64,000 bases of DNA from Chlorops oryzae (taxonomy: Eukaryota > Arthropoda > Insecta > Diptera > Chloropidae), in assembly GCA_020466095.1 (NCBI GenBank), contig CM035807.1, positions 76,959,367 through 77,023,366 of the forward strand, in the 5' to 3' direction. The number at the start of each line of letters is the position of its first letter. The first letter of the stretch is position 1. Below are positions 37,736 to 49,285 of this stretch, piece by piece. Both the position numbers and the translations under genes were made by a program. The notes under the pieces are model-generated. The model made no database searches. It saw only the letters and a program-made list of their open reading frames with translations, and was not told the origin of the DNA.

Positions 37736-40700
37736 TTACATATGTACATTGTACACGTGGTGATACTTTTACTTTCAAAAATTCATGCCAACGCTCTCGG
37801 TGGTGCCTGCTTCATTTGTGTGACTGCGTTCTCTATTTTCTATATCTCCAAGCAAAACTGTATGCTGCAGGCTCCCCGTGGTGCGCCCCAAAAACGGATC
37901 AGGCTCACACATTTTACCTAGAGTTATTTCATCCGGGCTTTTGACGGCTTTAAGCAAATGGCAATGATGCAATGACTTTTGCTTTTTGAGCCTGCAGAGT
38001 CGTCGTCTCCACCGAGTGTTACAGTTGGATTTGTACATAATTTCATGATCCTATTCTCTGAAGGGCTTAGAAATAGTTCATTATACATACATATGTATGG
38101 TGGTATGAAGCTGAATTGGAATTTAGGAGTTGAGGCCTTTTTGAACAGCATGCCTTAGCTCGTGGGGATAATTAAATAAAATTGCATTTAAGCGTTCGGT
38201 TGGCTTTAGGTTCTTTTAATACAACTTATTCGATACTAACTTAAAAGTAAGCTACTAGCTTGTTCAATCAAATATAAAATCACAATAATCACATTGAATT
38301 TTATTACTTTCTCGAAAGCAAAAGCTTGGGAATTTCCAATCGCAATATATCGAATGATATTACACGTTTAATGCTCCATCGTAAAGGAGCTGTAATCTGT
38401 TTTACCTCCAAAAACCCAAACACAAACACAAACGACTTGTGTCTCTTCGTCACACAGGATCATATTTATTATAACATGTTGTGGAAATTGTGAAATCGCC
38501 TCCCACATATGTGTATATACGTATGTATGTATATATATATAATGTACGTATGTATGTATATAAACCCTTTGAATGCGCTGCTCGAGCCGGTCGTGTGTTT
38601 CATTTTCCAATAAATGTTTCGTGTTCGTGGTAAAAGTTGTTGTGGTTTTTCCACACCAAAGCAGTGCAGTGCGGTTTGTGTGAGGTTCGGATAAGCACAC
38701 ACACAAACTTCTCTATGGAACATCATTCATATGACTCAAATATCATATTTAATCATCCCCACTAAAACTGTGTGTAAAATCCAATCAAAAAACCCGCGCG
38801 CTTCAGCTTTGTGCGTCCCAGAAATTGATACAAAGTGTGGATATGAAATAAGGTGGTGGTGGGTGTGCGACCCACTTCCAACCTCCCCCGTGCATGAGCG
38901 CTTTACTAAATTTCAATTCTTACGTTGCAATATGACGCAATGTCATCACGTTGGGGGTGATCCTATTTGTTGTACTTTCAGTGGAATTGAACTTTGAAAA
39001 TTTCGCTGCTGCAACGTGGAAAATTGCATTCATAGAAAATGTGAGGCCGATGCTATGCAGTCGTCCGTCCTATCCGTTTTAGCAGTAACGTTGCGTGAGT
39101 TATTTTATTTTCATTTTTTTCCAATTCTTTTTTCTGGAGGGGGGAGAGCGTATTAACTGAAAATGTAAATTTTTTCTGCTTTTCCTTTGCCTTGCAATCC
39201 GTGGCGTACGAGGAAAGGTAGTAGTGTGGCAACAAAGCACCCATGCAGCCAGCGAAATGGCTGCGCACCAAGAGAAGCGCCGGCACCGTCGTGAACACCA
39301 GCACCAGTTTTACCCGCATTCATTATTCAATTTCATTTGCCGAGTCGTGAAAATCGCGCGAAATTGTGTATAAATTTTAAATTTTAATGTTCAAATCGGC
39401 GAACAAAAAATTCGAGAATTCGAGAAAACAGTTCAGCAGTTCACTCTCGCTATCTCTCTCTCTCTCTCTCAAGCCAGTTACGTTGGAGCATTACTGGAAT
39501 ATCTTGAAGCTAATTCTCCTCCGGGCAAATCGCTTTTTTATTTCACGCAATGAAAGTTACGGAATCGTCGGAACGAAAGCAATGAATGAATTGAATATAA
39601 AGTTTAGTCGAAATTAAAGCATAAGAAAAATTTCGTCTTTCAGATTATTTTCTTTCCCTTCCTTTTTTCCTTAGGTGTGCACAAAAAAAAATGCATAAAT
39701 TGAATTTTTAAAGTTTTACATAAAAAAAATTTTTTTAAATGAATAGTATAGAATAGTAAGTATTTTATCATCACTGCACTGCATCGAAATTCACTTGAAT
39801 CGGAAAAAGAGCCAAAAATATGTGTTCGCCTTTATGTTGGCTGCATGCCGTTTTTAATGGAAATCTCTAAATTGAACAATAGAAAATCGACCGATCGAAT
39901 TATTTCGAACCTTTTTAGTTATGGCCCCTTAGCCGCTTTTAATTATTTTCCCCTTCGAGACCAAGCAACGCGCACTCATAATGCCACTTAATTTAATTCA
40001 CATTTAAGCTTTGATTTTCCACATGATTTCATTGCATATTATGCGAGCTAGAATTTGAATTTTTAATAACCGTAATGAGGGCTTAGATTTTTGAACGAAT
40101 GGAGCGAACGCTTGATGCTCCGGCCAATTATATAAGGGTATGAAATGATTTTTGTAATCGGAAAAATTGAATTGTGGCATTAAGTGCGAAGATCTTTTAT
40201 CAGGAAACTTAAATGCAGTGCTTTATTTTCATTCCCAGTGCTTAAAATTTCAAATTTAATTTTAATTTTATTTACTTTTAGTTTGAGAAGTTTATATTCT
40301 CAACGAAGGTACTCTTATGCGAGGAGTGCTTTTATACAAATTCAGCTCTCTAATTCTTAAAGGGTTACTCTTATCGCTTGTCGAAAGACAAGTGAGTTAG
40401 TACCTTTGGATTACCGAATTCACTTACCATTTATGATGAATTCAATTAATCTTACAAGAAATATTTTCAATTCAAATCGCAATTTCGCCTTAAATTCTCG
40501 CATTTGCAACATACCGAGGGTCTTTCTTTAAAGAATTCGCTTCGACCTTGCTAGAGACATGCTGAAAAGCTTAATTTAATTTAAGAAAATTTTGGGAAAA
40601 CATTATTTTAAGGCAAACCACAAATGGGGGAACTCGTGCCAAAAACTCCTTTTGTTGTGGAATTTTGTTAGTGCGCCTTTCATTGAATTTCAAAAATATT

Positions 40701-41010
40701 TGAAATTTTCGTCAATAACGCTAATTAGCGTTGAAATAATCTAAATTCATTTGAAAATTAGTCAGTGTAATTGATTGAAGAATTTGCTTGGAAACCGGCA
40801 CCACCTGCTTCTATTAGAAATAAAAATTCCTTGTGTTCAGGAATTTCAGTGCATACCCAGCGAGAAGTTATCTCCTGCATGACATAGTGACATAGGTGAC
40901 AGTATCATGCATGACACCTTGGGGGACATGTCATCGTAGAGGGGTGATGTTCAGGCGCGGCAACTATGGGGGGAAAGGCACATTTTTGCCCCTCCAAAAA
41001 TTTTATTGGA
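37736..41010 (+). other. Intron, no gene seen; microsatellites
   Basis: Contains (GTAT)/(TA) tracts at about 38515-38562 and a (CT)n run at about 39450-39472. ORFs at 38368-38726 reflect these repeats. Sequence at about 40947-41010 (ggcaactatggggggaaagg) resembles 44273-44320 (gtagcaaccataggggcaga), suggesting the edge of a repeat shared with the spacer between the duplicated blocks. Confidence 0.4.
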
Positions 41011-41399
41011 ACTTTTATTCTGAAATCCCCATAATTCATCTTAACTAATTTACTACAATTTTTAAGTTCCGGTATTTCGAATTTACCCGCCTGTGCCACC
41101 CTACTTAACACATTCGTGCAGAATTCTCCGAACACTGGTTCCAACCTCCTCCAACCAGAAATATCTGTCAAAGATTGTCTATAAGTATCGATAGCTTTCC
41201 CATTCCGAGAAGGGTTAGAACTTTATTCCAATTGCAGTAGATATACTGCACTTTTTCAATATTTGACATCTACTAAACATTGCGTATTGTTCCCTGCATA
41301 AAATTTTTTTTGGCCCCCCAATATTTTTGGAACTTGCCTCCCCTGGTGATGTTCATGTGCTTGAATCTCATTGGCTACTGAAATTTAAATAAGGTTTTA

Positions 41400-41488
41400 G
41401 CGTCAGTTGAGCGTTAGCATGAAGTGGCGTAGAAGACGAATGCTCGACTCAAAATCCGAAGATCGCGGGTTCGATCCCTGGCTGACGC
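41400..41488 (+). ncRNA. tRNA-like sequence, copy A
   Basis: The ends GCGTCAG and CTGACGC pair over all 7 bp like an acceptor stem. The B box GGTTCGATCCC is perfect, with TTCGATC as the T loop. Its T stem pairs only in part (4 of 5 counting G-U). ctcaaaa could be an anticodon loop (CAA, Leu), but the anticodon stem pairs poorly. The length is 89 nt. I read it as a tRNA pseudogene or the head of a SINE rather than a proven tRNA gene. The identical sequence recurs in copy B. Confidence 0.45.
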
Positions 41489-41764
41489 GAATTGTTAAAA
41501 ATTGGTTTTAAAAATTTTCCCATGTATTCAAAGAGAAGACAAAGAAGAGAGTTTCCAACTGACATTTAGAGATAAGAGAATTTGCTACCTAAAATTCCAA
41601 AAATTCCAAAAATTCTTAGAAGCAAACTCTGGTTTTCAGCAGCTACCTTGTAGCATGTGCAACTAAAGTATTTCTAGTATTTCACTTGTCAAAACGTCAA
41701 AAACAAATGAATCATTCTCATTTTTTGAAGGCATTGTCCCCGTTTAAACAGGGAGACAAAACGC

Positions 41765-41850
41765 GAGACACTGGAAGGAAACACATGAGAAAAACGGAGA
41801 TGGAATGCCTTTCGTCTCTGTCACTCTAATGTGTTTCCTTCCAGTGTCTC
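41765..41850. repeat. Perfect 22-bp hairpin, copy A
   Basis: The arms gagacactggaaggaaacac+at and at+gtgtttccttccagtgtctc are exact reverse complements separated by 42 nt. It is conserved in copy B at 45273-45358. The size would suit a small MITE remnant or a short-RNA precursor; there is no evidence of expression. Confidence 0.7.
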
Positions 41851-42308
41851 TCTTAATCTAAACACCGACATTTTAGCCTGATAAATAATAAATAAAATAA
41901 ATAAAAAAATCCTGTAGGACAAAATAAACATCCCCAACTGACTAGTATTACACTGGTACAAACTGCACTAGTGCTTTCCTATACATATTTTATGCTGATT
42001 TTCCATAGAATTTTATATGGACGGGAGTATAGAAAAGAACTAGTACTGGTGGCTTTTGCCCTAGTGAAGAACTTGTTGTAATTGGTGCAGGGATATATAC
42101 CAATGGCATTAACGTACAAATCTACCAAAATCGTATAAAAATAAATACTTTGAAGTAAATGACTTTATTTCCCTTTTTAATAACAAAAATCTACAAAAAA
42201 TATATAATGAATTTCACAAACATTTTTCAAAAAAAATATTTATTATTTCTTCGTCTAGTTTTACTGCAGCAACGCCTTTATACATAGCTAATGCTATGTT
42301 CATGCTTA

Positions 42309-42864
42309 AGCTGCAATCATTCATGGCATAAGACGGCATAACAGAACATAACATAACATAAAATAACATAAGCGCTTTTTGAGTAGTCAGTGAAGACATA
42401 AGAAAAACATAAGAGCACAGAAGAGGCAATGTTGTAATTTGCGCACATTGCGGAAAGGGGGTAAAAATTATTTCCACAATTTCTTAAGAAATAATTAACA
42501 AACGCTTGTAAATCAGTTCGAGACATGCTGAAAAGTAATAAAATATATTTTGCTTTCATAAAAAATTATATGCTTAATACTATTTTAATATATTACAACA
42601 TTAGTAATTGTGGCTTTTCGAGATTTTCATAAAAAGGGCAAATGTGGCAGCTTTGGGAAGGAGTTGGCAACACAAATTCAAATCAGCTGGCTCGAACTTA
42701 CATAAGACGGCATAAGAAAAATCTGTTTTCTACAGCTTCTTATTTTCTGTTATGTTATGTTATGCCATCACTGACCACTTGCATACAACATGTATTGAAT
42801 AGATAGAATCAGCTGATTATGCTATGTTATGTTATGCCGTCTTATGCCATGAATGATTGCAGCT
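42309..42864. mobile_element. MITE with TTA target duplication, present in copy A only
   Basis: The left end AGCTGCAATCATTCATGGCA continues to taagacggcataaca. The right end is its reverse complement, ending in gcagct. TTA flanks both sides (42306-42308, 42865-42867). Interior (cataa)n and (atgtt)n words extend the self-complementarity. The element is 556 bp and non-coding. Copy B has the uninterrupted sequence gttcaatgcttagcccc, an empty site for this insertion. Confidence 0.8.
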
Positions 42865-42872
42865 TTAGCCCC

Positions 42873-43049
42873 ATATAGAACTATAGCTGCAACTTCGGCC
42901 AAATTTTGGCGCGTTGTGGCATGATTTGGTGAAAAAGTTCAACTGTGGTGAACCACGCCATAAGCCGAGTATTGTGGTGAACCACGTAATAGTAAGTGTG
43001 GTGTACCACGTAATAGCTTTTGGCCGAAGTTGCAGCTATAGTTCTATAT
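42873..43049. mobile_element. Second small inverted-repeat element in copy A
   Basis: The arms atatagaactatagctgcaa(cttcggccaaa) and (tttggccgaag)ttgcagctatagttctatat are perfect inverses of about 31 bp. The interior has three similar gtggtg(a/t)accacg words. gcttagcccc-type sequence lies on both sides (the left copy is split by the 42309-42864 MITE), so this element probably inserted first. It is absent from copy B. Confidence 0.65.
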
Positions 43050-43889
43050 GCTTAGCCCCAAATAGCACTATAGGCATATAGTACTATAGGTCTAACTCTT
43101 CTTCTTCCTAATCCCTGCAATGTGTTAGAGCTACGCTGCTTTAACATAGGCATATAGCACGAGGAAAAGAAAAGCACGCTATGGCAGCGAAATATTTAGC
43201 TCTGCTGTGGTGAAATGCGTTGCCACTTTTTTTTATTAATTTTGGGAGATTTTCGAAAACATCACATATAAAATATCTACCAAACTCATAAAATGCTATT
43301 AAAAGCTTCAGAAACACAAAAATAATTAAGGAAACTCAATATAAGGGAACAATAGAAGTTGTTTTTTAGTCCTACCCTGCCCTAACAACTTTTTAATCAC
43401 ACTGTTTCAGTAAAAATACTACATTGTATGCACAATGAAATTCGTAGCCGTAGTTAAAAATGTATTTCAATTTATTACAAAACGAAAACATTCGTGCACA
43501 TTAAGCAACAACACATCGTTATACATTTAATAAAGCTGCACATATGAACTTTTAAAGCTATATAAAAAACCGAGCCGACGCCGTGTTTCTTTTATAATTT
43601 TCTTGCAAGTGGCATCATAGTGCCACTTTTTGTCTGCCCGTATTGTTGTTGGTAGCTTTCTGGTGAATTTCTCGAAAGAGTTGAGTTTCCTATCCCTGCC
43701 TAATGGGGAGTTTCTTATTAGCGGCAGAGGCTTTTCGACGTCGACAGTTAGACCTATAGCATATAGCACTACTCGCTCGAAGCTGATATGAACGCTTTGA
43801 GGTAAAGTATCGGGTTAAGAACTTAACCCCTATAGTGAGAACATTGCATTATGTTCACTTTACTTCTTCGATATCTCAGTATAGGCTCT

Positions 43890-44268
43890 AATAGCATGTC
43901 CTCACTATAGCCCAAATTAAGTAATTTCAGAGTTTTCGTAATTTCGCTTGAAATTACACAGAATTTGCGTCATTTCGCCATACTGGAACCTGTCAAATGA
44001 AATTACTCTACTGTCGTCATTTCACCGAAATTATTCATGAAATTAATATAAAACCGCATGCAGCCCTGATTTTGTAGTAGATTTTGCTTGAATCCTCTGT
44101 AAATGCATCCCTGGAACTTTGAATGAAATTTCGTTCATTTGAAATCTTGTAAACGGAAAGCAAATGAAATTACGATTACCGAAATTACGACTATGTGGAC
44201 GGGTTTGAGGTTGAAATTACGAAAACACCGAAATAACTTAATTTGGGCTATAGTGAGGACATGCTATA
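43890..44268. mobile_element. MITE with TAGCATGTCCTCACTATAGC arms, copy A
   Basis: The left arm TAGCATGTCCTCACTATAGC continues as ccaaattaagtaatttc. The right arm (gaaataacttaatttgggct, then atagtgaggacatgcta) is its reverse complement with one or two mismatches. Internal gaaattacg words occur in both orientations. A second copy lies at 47779-48151. Confidence 0.75.
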
Positions 44269-44270
44269 AC

Positions 44271-44515
44271 AGGCCCGTAGCAACCATAGGGGCAGAGGGG
44301 GCTTTGCCCCCCACGCATTTTTGTTTTTGCCCATGAAAAAAATTAAAAAAAGGAGAAAAATAAATGACAATCGAAAAATAATGATAATCAATCATATTTA
44401 ATATAATTGCACTTTGCGATTTTTTAGTTTATTGAATCTTAAAAGAATGGCCCCAATATTTCGGCAACTGAAAAAAATATTTTTAAATTTTTGTAAAGAT
44501 ATTCTAGAATATCAC
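44271..44515. other. Spacer between duplicated blocks
   Basis: A 245-bp unshared segment starting aggcccgtagcaaccatagg, followed by a run of Gs and Cs and AT-rich sequence. Its beginning resembles sequence just before copy A (about 40950). No gene. Confidence 0.5.
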
Positions 44516-44906
44516 ACTTTTTATTCTGAAATCCCCATAATTCATCTTAACTAATTTACTACAATTTTTAAGTTCCGGGTATTTCGAATTTACCCGCCTG
44601 TGCCACCCTACTTAAACACATTCGTGCAGAATTCTCCGAACACTGGTTCCAACCTCCTCCAACCAAAAATTCTGTCAAAGATTGTCTATAAGTATCGATA
44701 GCTTTCCCATTCCGAGAAGGGTTAGAACTTTTTCCAATTGCAGTAGATATACTGCACTTTTTCAATATTTGACATCTACTAAAACATTGCGTATTGTTCC
44801 CTGCATAAAAGTTTTTTTGGCCCCCCAATATTTTTTGGAACTTCCTCCCCTGGTGATGTTCATGTGCTTGAATCTCATTGGCTACTGAAATTTAAAAAGG
44901 TTTTTA

Positions 44907-44995
44907 GCGTCAGTTGAGCGTTAGCATGAAGTGGCGTAGAAGACGAATGCTCGACTCAAAATCCGAAGATCGCGGGTTCGATCCCTGGCTGACGC
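44907..44995 (+). ncRNA. tRNA-like sequence, copy B
   Basis: Identical to 41400-41488: acceptor-like ends GCGTCAG/CTGACGC and B box GGTTCGATCCC. It has the same caveats about weak anticodon and T-stem pairing. Confidence 0.45.
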
Positions 44996-45272
44996 GAATT
45001 GTTAAAAATTGGTTTTAAAAATTTTCCCATGTATTCAAAAGAAGACAAAGAAGAGAGTTTTCCAACTGACATTTAGAGATAAGAGAATTTTCTACCTAAA
45101 ATTCCAAAAATTCCAAAAATTCTTAAAGCAAACTCTGGTTTTCAGCAGCTACCTTGTAGCATTGCAACTAAAGTAATTTCTAGTATTTCACTTTGTCAAA
45201 AACGTCAAAAACAAATGAATCATTCTCATTTTTTGAAGGCATTGTCCCCGTTTAAACAGGGAGACAAAACGC

Positions 45273-45358
45273 GAGACACTGGAAGGAAACACATGAGAAA
45301 AACGGAGATGGAATGCCTTTCGTCTCTGTCACTCTAATGTGTTTCCTTCCAGTGTCTC
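45273..45358. repeat. Perfect 22-bp hairpin, copy B
   Basis: Same arms and loop as 41765-41850. Conservation only reflects the duplication and is not independent evidence of function. Confidence 0.7.
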
Positions 45359-46524
45359 TCTTAATCTACACCGACATTTTAGCCTGATAAATAATAAATA
45401 AAATAAATAAAAAAATCCTGTAGGACAAAATAAACATCCCCAACTGACTAGTATTTACACTGGTACAAACTGCACTATGCTTTCCTAAACATATTTTAAT
45501 GCTGATTTTCCATAGAATTTTAATATGGACGGGAGTATAGAAAAGAACTAGTACTGGTGGCTTTTGCCCTAGTGAAGAACTTGTTGTAAATTGGTGCAGG
45601 GATATATACCAATGGCATTAACGTACAAATCTACCAAAATCGTATAAAAAATAAAATACTTTGAAGTAAATGACTTTATTTCCCTTTTTAATAACAAAAA
45701 TCTACAAAAAAATATATAATGAATTTCAAAAACATTTTTAAAAAAAAATATTTATTATTTCTTCGTCTAGTTTTACTGCAGCAACGCCTTTATACATAGC
45801 TAATGCTATGTTCAATGCTTAGCCCCATATAGCACTATAGGCAAATAGTACTATAGGTCTAACTCTTCTTCTTCCTAATCCCTGCAATGTGTTAAGAGCT
45901 ACGCTGCTTTAACATAGGCATATAGCACGAGGAAAAGAAAAGCACGCTATGGGCAGCGAAATATTTAGCTCTGCTTGGTGAAATGCGTTGCCACTTTTTT
46001 TTATTAAATTTTGGAGTTTTTCGAAAACATCACAAATAAAATACTACCAAACTCATAAAATGCTATTAAAAGCTTCAGAAACCACAAAAATAATTAAGGA
46101 AACTCAATAAAAGGGAACAATAGAAGTTTTTTTTTTAGTCCTACCCTGCCCTAACAACTTTTTAATCACATTGTTTCAGTAAAAATACTACATTGTAATT
46201 GCACAATGAAATTCGTAGCCGTAGTTTAAAAATGTATTTCAATTTATTTACAAAATGAAAACTTCGTGCACATTAAGCAACAACACATCGTTTACATTTT
46301 AATAAAAGCTGCACATATGAACTTTTAAAGCTAAATAAAAAAACCGAGCCGACGCCGTGTTTCTTTTATAATTTTCTTGCAAGTGGCATCATAGTGCCAC
46401 TTTTTTGTCTGCCCGTATTGTTTGTTGGTAGCTTTCTGGTGAATTTCTCGAAAGAGTTGAGTTTCCTATCCCTGCCTAATGGGAGTTTCTTATTACGGCA
46501 GAGGCTTTTCGACGTCGACAGTTA

Positions 46525-47650
46525 AGGTAAAACACTATAGCAACTGCGCCGAAAGCCAACTGCCCAATAAGAAATCCCAAATAGGAAAGGATTGGGAAAC
46601 TCCAACACTTTCAGAAATTTACCAGGCTACAAACCAATACGTACAAAGCATGCAAAATTTGGCAGAAAAATGAAATTGTGCCATTGGGAAGAAAATTATT
46701 TAAAAACAAGGGTGGCCTTTTTTTTATTTATAAAATTTTTTTGCAATTAAAAATAAAATTTGTTTAAAGGAAAAATTTTTTTTTTTAAAAATTTAAATAA
46801 TTTTTTAATTGGTTTGATTTTTTGCAAAATTTTATATTTTTCGAAACCGGGAAAAAATTTTGGGCAGGTGGCTTCCAACTTTATTGCCCAATTTTTTTCC
46901 CATTTAAATTTTTTTCTGATTTTTACAATTTTAAAAGGGGAAATTTTTTTTATGTGGGATTTTTAAAATTTAATTTAATTAAAAAAATGAAACCATTTCC
47001 CACCTTTAAATATTTCCTCTAGGTTTTCTTTTCCTATATATGCCTTTTAAAGGCTTAACCTTTTAAAAAATTGAGGGATTAAAGGAAAGTTTTAGAATAA
47101 GTAAAAAAACTTCCCAAAAGGCTTTCGGTTTTGAAAGGTTTGAAGGTTTAAATTAGTGGATTAGAAAAAGGCTTTTCACACAACTTGCCGACTTAAAAAC
47201 CAATTCCGGTTTTTTTATAAAAAAAAAGAAAAATTCCAAAAATTCATTTTTATTAATTTCCAATATCCTGCAGTTAATTTAAACAAAAGAACAATTAAAC
47301 CTTTTTTGTCAAAAAAAAATTTCCAATTTTTTCAAGTTGTTTTAAAATTGGCAAAAATTGTTTGAAACAAAAAATTTATTTACAAAGGAAAACGTTTTCG
47401 TTCAAACAAACCAAGAAAACCCAAAAGCCGTGGGATTTTCCTAAACTTAAATAGGTTTAAAAAAGGAATTTTTTCAAGTTACAAAGGGGAAATTGGCCCA
47501 AAATCTACATTGAAAGGTGCTTTTCTTCAATAAGCTTTAATTTTGTTGCAAAAAGACATTTAAATTTTTAAAGGCCAAATGGCTAAAGGCTTTTAGGGCC
47601 AAGCATGGCCCCAAATTGGTAAAGGTTTTAAAACCTTTTATAATAAGCAT
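46525..47650. other. Probable assembly artefact: noisy reverse complement of adjacent sequence
   Basis: Between cgacgtcgacagtta (46510-46524) and cattactcgctcgaagctga (47657 on) the sequence is a poor, indel-rich reverse complement of the bases just before it. It carries aataagaaatcccaaatagg versus the reverse complement of cctgcctaatgggagtttct. It then follows the reverse complement through gaaaattat and later ttttcttttcct, tatatgcct and gggatta. The composition (long A, T and G runs) is unlike the flanks. ORFs in it are meaningless. Confidence 0.6.
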
Positions 47651-47778
47651 TAAAGCATTACTCGCTCGAAGCTGATATGAACGCTTTGAGGTAAAGTATC
47701 GGGTTAAAACTTAACCCCTATATGAGAACATTGCATTATGTTCACTTTACTTCTTCGATATCTCAGTATAGGCTCTAA

Positions 47779-48151
47779 TAGCATGTCCTCACTATAGCCC
47801 AAATTAAGTAATTTCAGAGTTTTTCGTAATTTCGCTTGAAATTACACAGAATTTCGTCATTTCGCCATACTGGAACCTGTCAAAGAAATTACTCTACTGT
47901 CGCATTTCACCGAAATTATTCATGAAATTAATATAAAACCGCATGCAGCCCTGATTTTGTAGTAGATTTTTGCTTGAATCCTCTGTAAAAGCATCCCGGA
48001 ACTTTGAATGAAATTTCGTTCATTTGAAATCTTGTAAACGGAAAGCAAATGAAATTACGATTACCGAAATTACGACTATGTGGACGGGTTTGAGGTTGAA
48101 ATTACGAAAACACCGAAATAACTTAATTTGGGCTATAGTGAGGACATGCTA
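47779..48151. mobile_element. MITE with TAGCATGTCCTCACTATAGC arms, copy B
   Basis: Second copy of the 43890-44268 element, carried within copy B of the tandem duplication. Inverted arms and interior match apart from small indels. Confidence 0.7.
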
Positions 48152-48154
48152 TAA

Positions 48155-49285
48155 CTAAAATTCAAATTCTTTAATTTCTACCAAAATTGGTAGAACTCTA
48201 CGAGGAGGGCAGCACTCATGATACAAAGAAAACTGGGCAACACTGATAACAAAAAGAAACGCAACCCTGCAATATTGTCAATGTGCCCGTTTACACGAAC
48301 GTCACATCGTTCAGCAAATTGGTGCTTGTCGGAGTGCGGAGAGCGGGGATTACACTCCCCACTATGTGTATGCCACGAAAATTGAATGTCGAGACATAGA
48401 GATTTTCATTAAGGCCTTGACTGAGGGTGTTTCATGATATTCACGCTTGAATAAAATTACTCAACCATCAAGAACATACACAAAAGATTTTTCAGCACGT
48501 CAAGATCGGATTTCTGCTTTTGATTCGTTTCTTCTTTTTTACAAAAGCATGTGACAATAAATTAAAACTAGAAATAGCCAAATCGTAACTATCGTATCAT
48601 GTACTGCGTTTATACAGCAGTTAATCGCGAGTAGCGAAGTCCCCGTTTATACGTCAATCCAGAAAATTAAAAAAATTTTTATGCCTCCAGACTGAAAATA
48701 AAATTAAGTGGAAGCATACACATACGAAAACAAATGATTGGAGTTTTTACAATCTTCCTTTGCACAGCGATAAAATGTCCGATTCGGATATGGTAATTCT
48801 CCTGTCAGAGAAATTAATGCAAAAGCGGAGGGATTTTCTTATGAAATGCGATTGTTTCCCTATGATTGAAATAAACACAGCTGCTGGGTCGTTACAAGCA
48901 CTACTCACTACTTACGAATTTTTATTTATTTTTGTGAGTTAGCTTATCACGAGTAAGATTTTTTTTCTCTCCGTTTATGCGGTACAATTCCGTACTCTCT
49001 AATCAAAAAAGGGTTAAGCTTAATAAATCCTCGTTCAGATTCTAAATATTTAAACAATGTAATAAAAATTCGTACTATTTCATTTACTGTAATTTTTAAT
49101 GCAACAATCGCGAAATCATATCATTATATTCAACATATTCCTTATAGGCACTCAAATTCAGTATTTAGCACGATGAATACAGAACTAAAAAATATACATA
49201 ATTTCAAAATTTCAGTCGTGTTGTGGATAGGGGTGTGGGTCCTTCATTGACATATTTTGAAATGGTCGCCTTATTATGAATGGAT
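48155..49285 (+). other. Intron, no gene seen
   Basis: AT-rich sequence without a recognised gene or bounded repeat. A 60-codon ORF at 48760 has no domain. Confidence 0.4.

Larger units (their letters stand above)
41011..44270. repeat. Tandem duplication, copy A (3.3 kb)
   Basis: It begins tttattctgaaatccccata and ends gtgaggacatgctataac. It matches copy B (44516-48154) nearly base for base over long stretches, with many one-base homopolymer differences. Copy A carries two additional inverted-repeat elements (42309-42864 and 42873-43049) that B lacks. It contains a tRNA-like sequence, a short perfect hairpin and a TA-flanked MITE. There is no credible protein-coding gene; the small minus ORFs at 42214-42559 fall in MITE sequence. 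Confidence 0.85.
44516..48154. repeat. Tandem duplication, copy B (3.6 kb, interrupted)
   Basis: Matches copy A from tttattctgaaatccccata to gacatgctataac. It lacks the two elements found in A and is interrupted by about 1.13 kb of noisy sequence (46525-47650) absent from A. Differences from A are mostly single-base homopolymer changes, typical of uncorrected long-read consensus. It may be a true tandem duplication or an unmerged haplotype. Confidence 0.85.

Noticed and set aside
41400..41488. Calling this a functional tRNA-Leu(CAA) gene
   Set aside because: Anticodon stem and T stem pair poorly and the D arm is not clear, so only tRNA-like is supported.
46760..47022. Phe/Lys-rich ORFs at 46.8-47.0 kb
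   Set aside because: They lie in the suspected corrupted reverse-complement segment.
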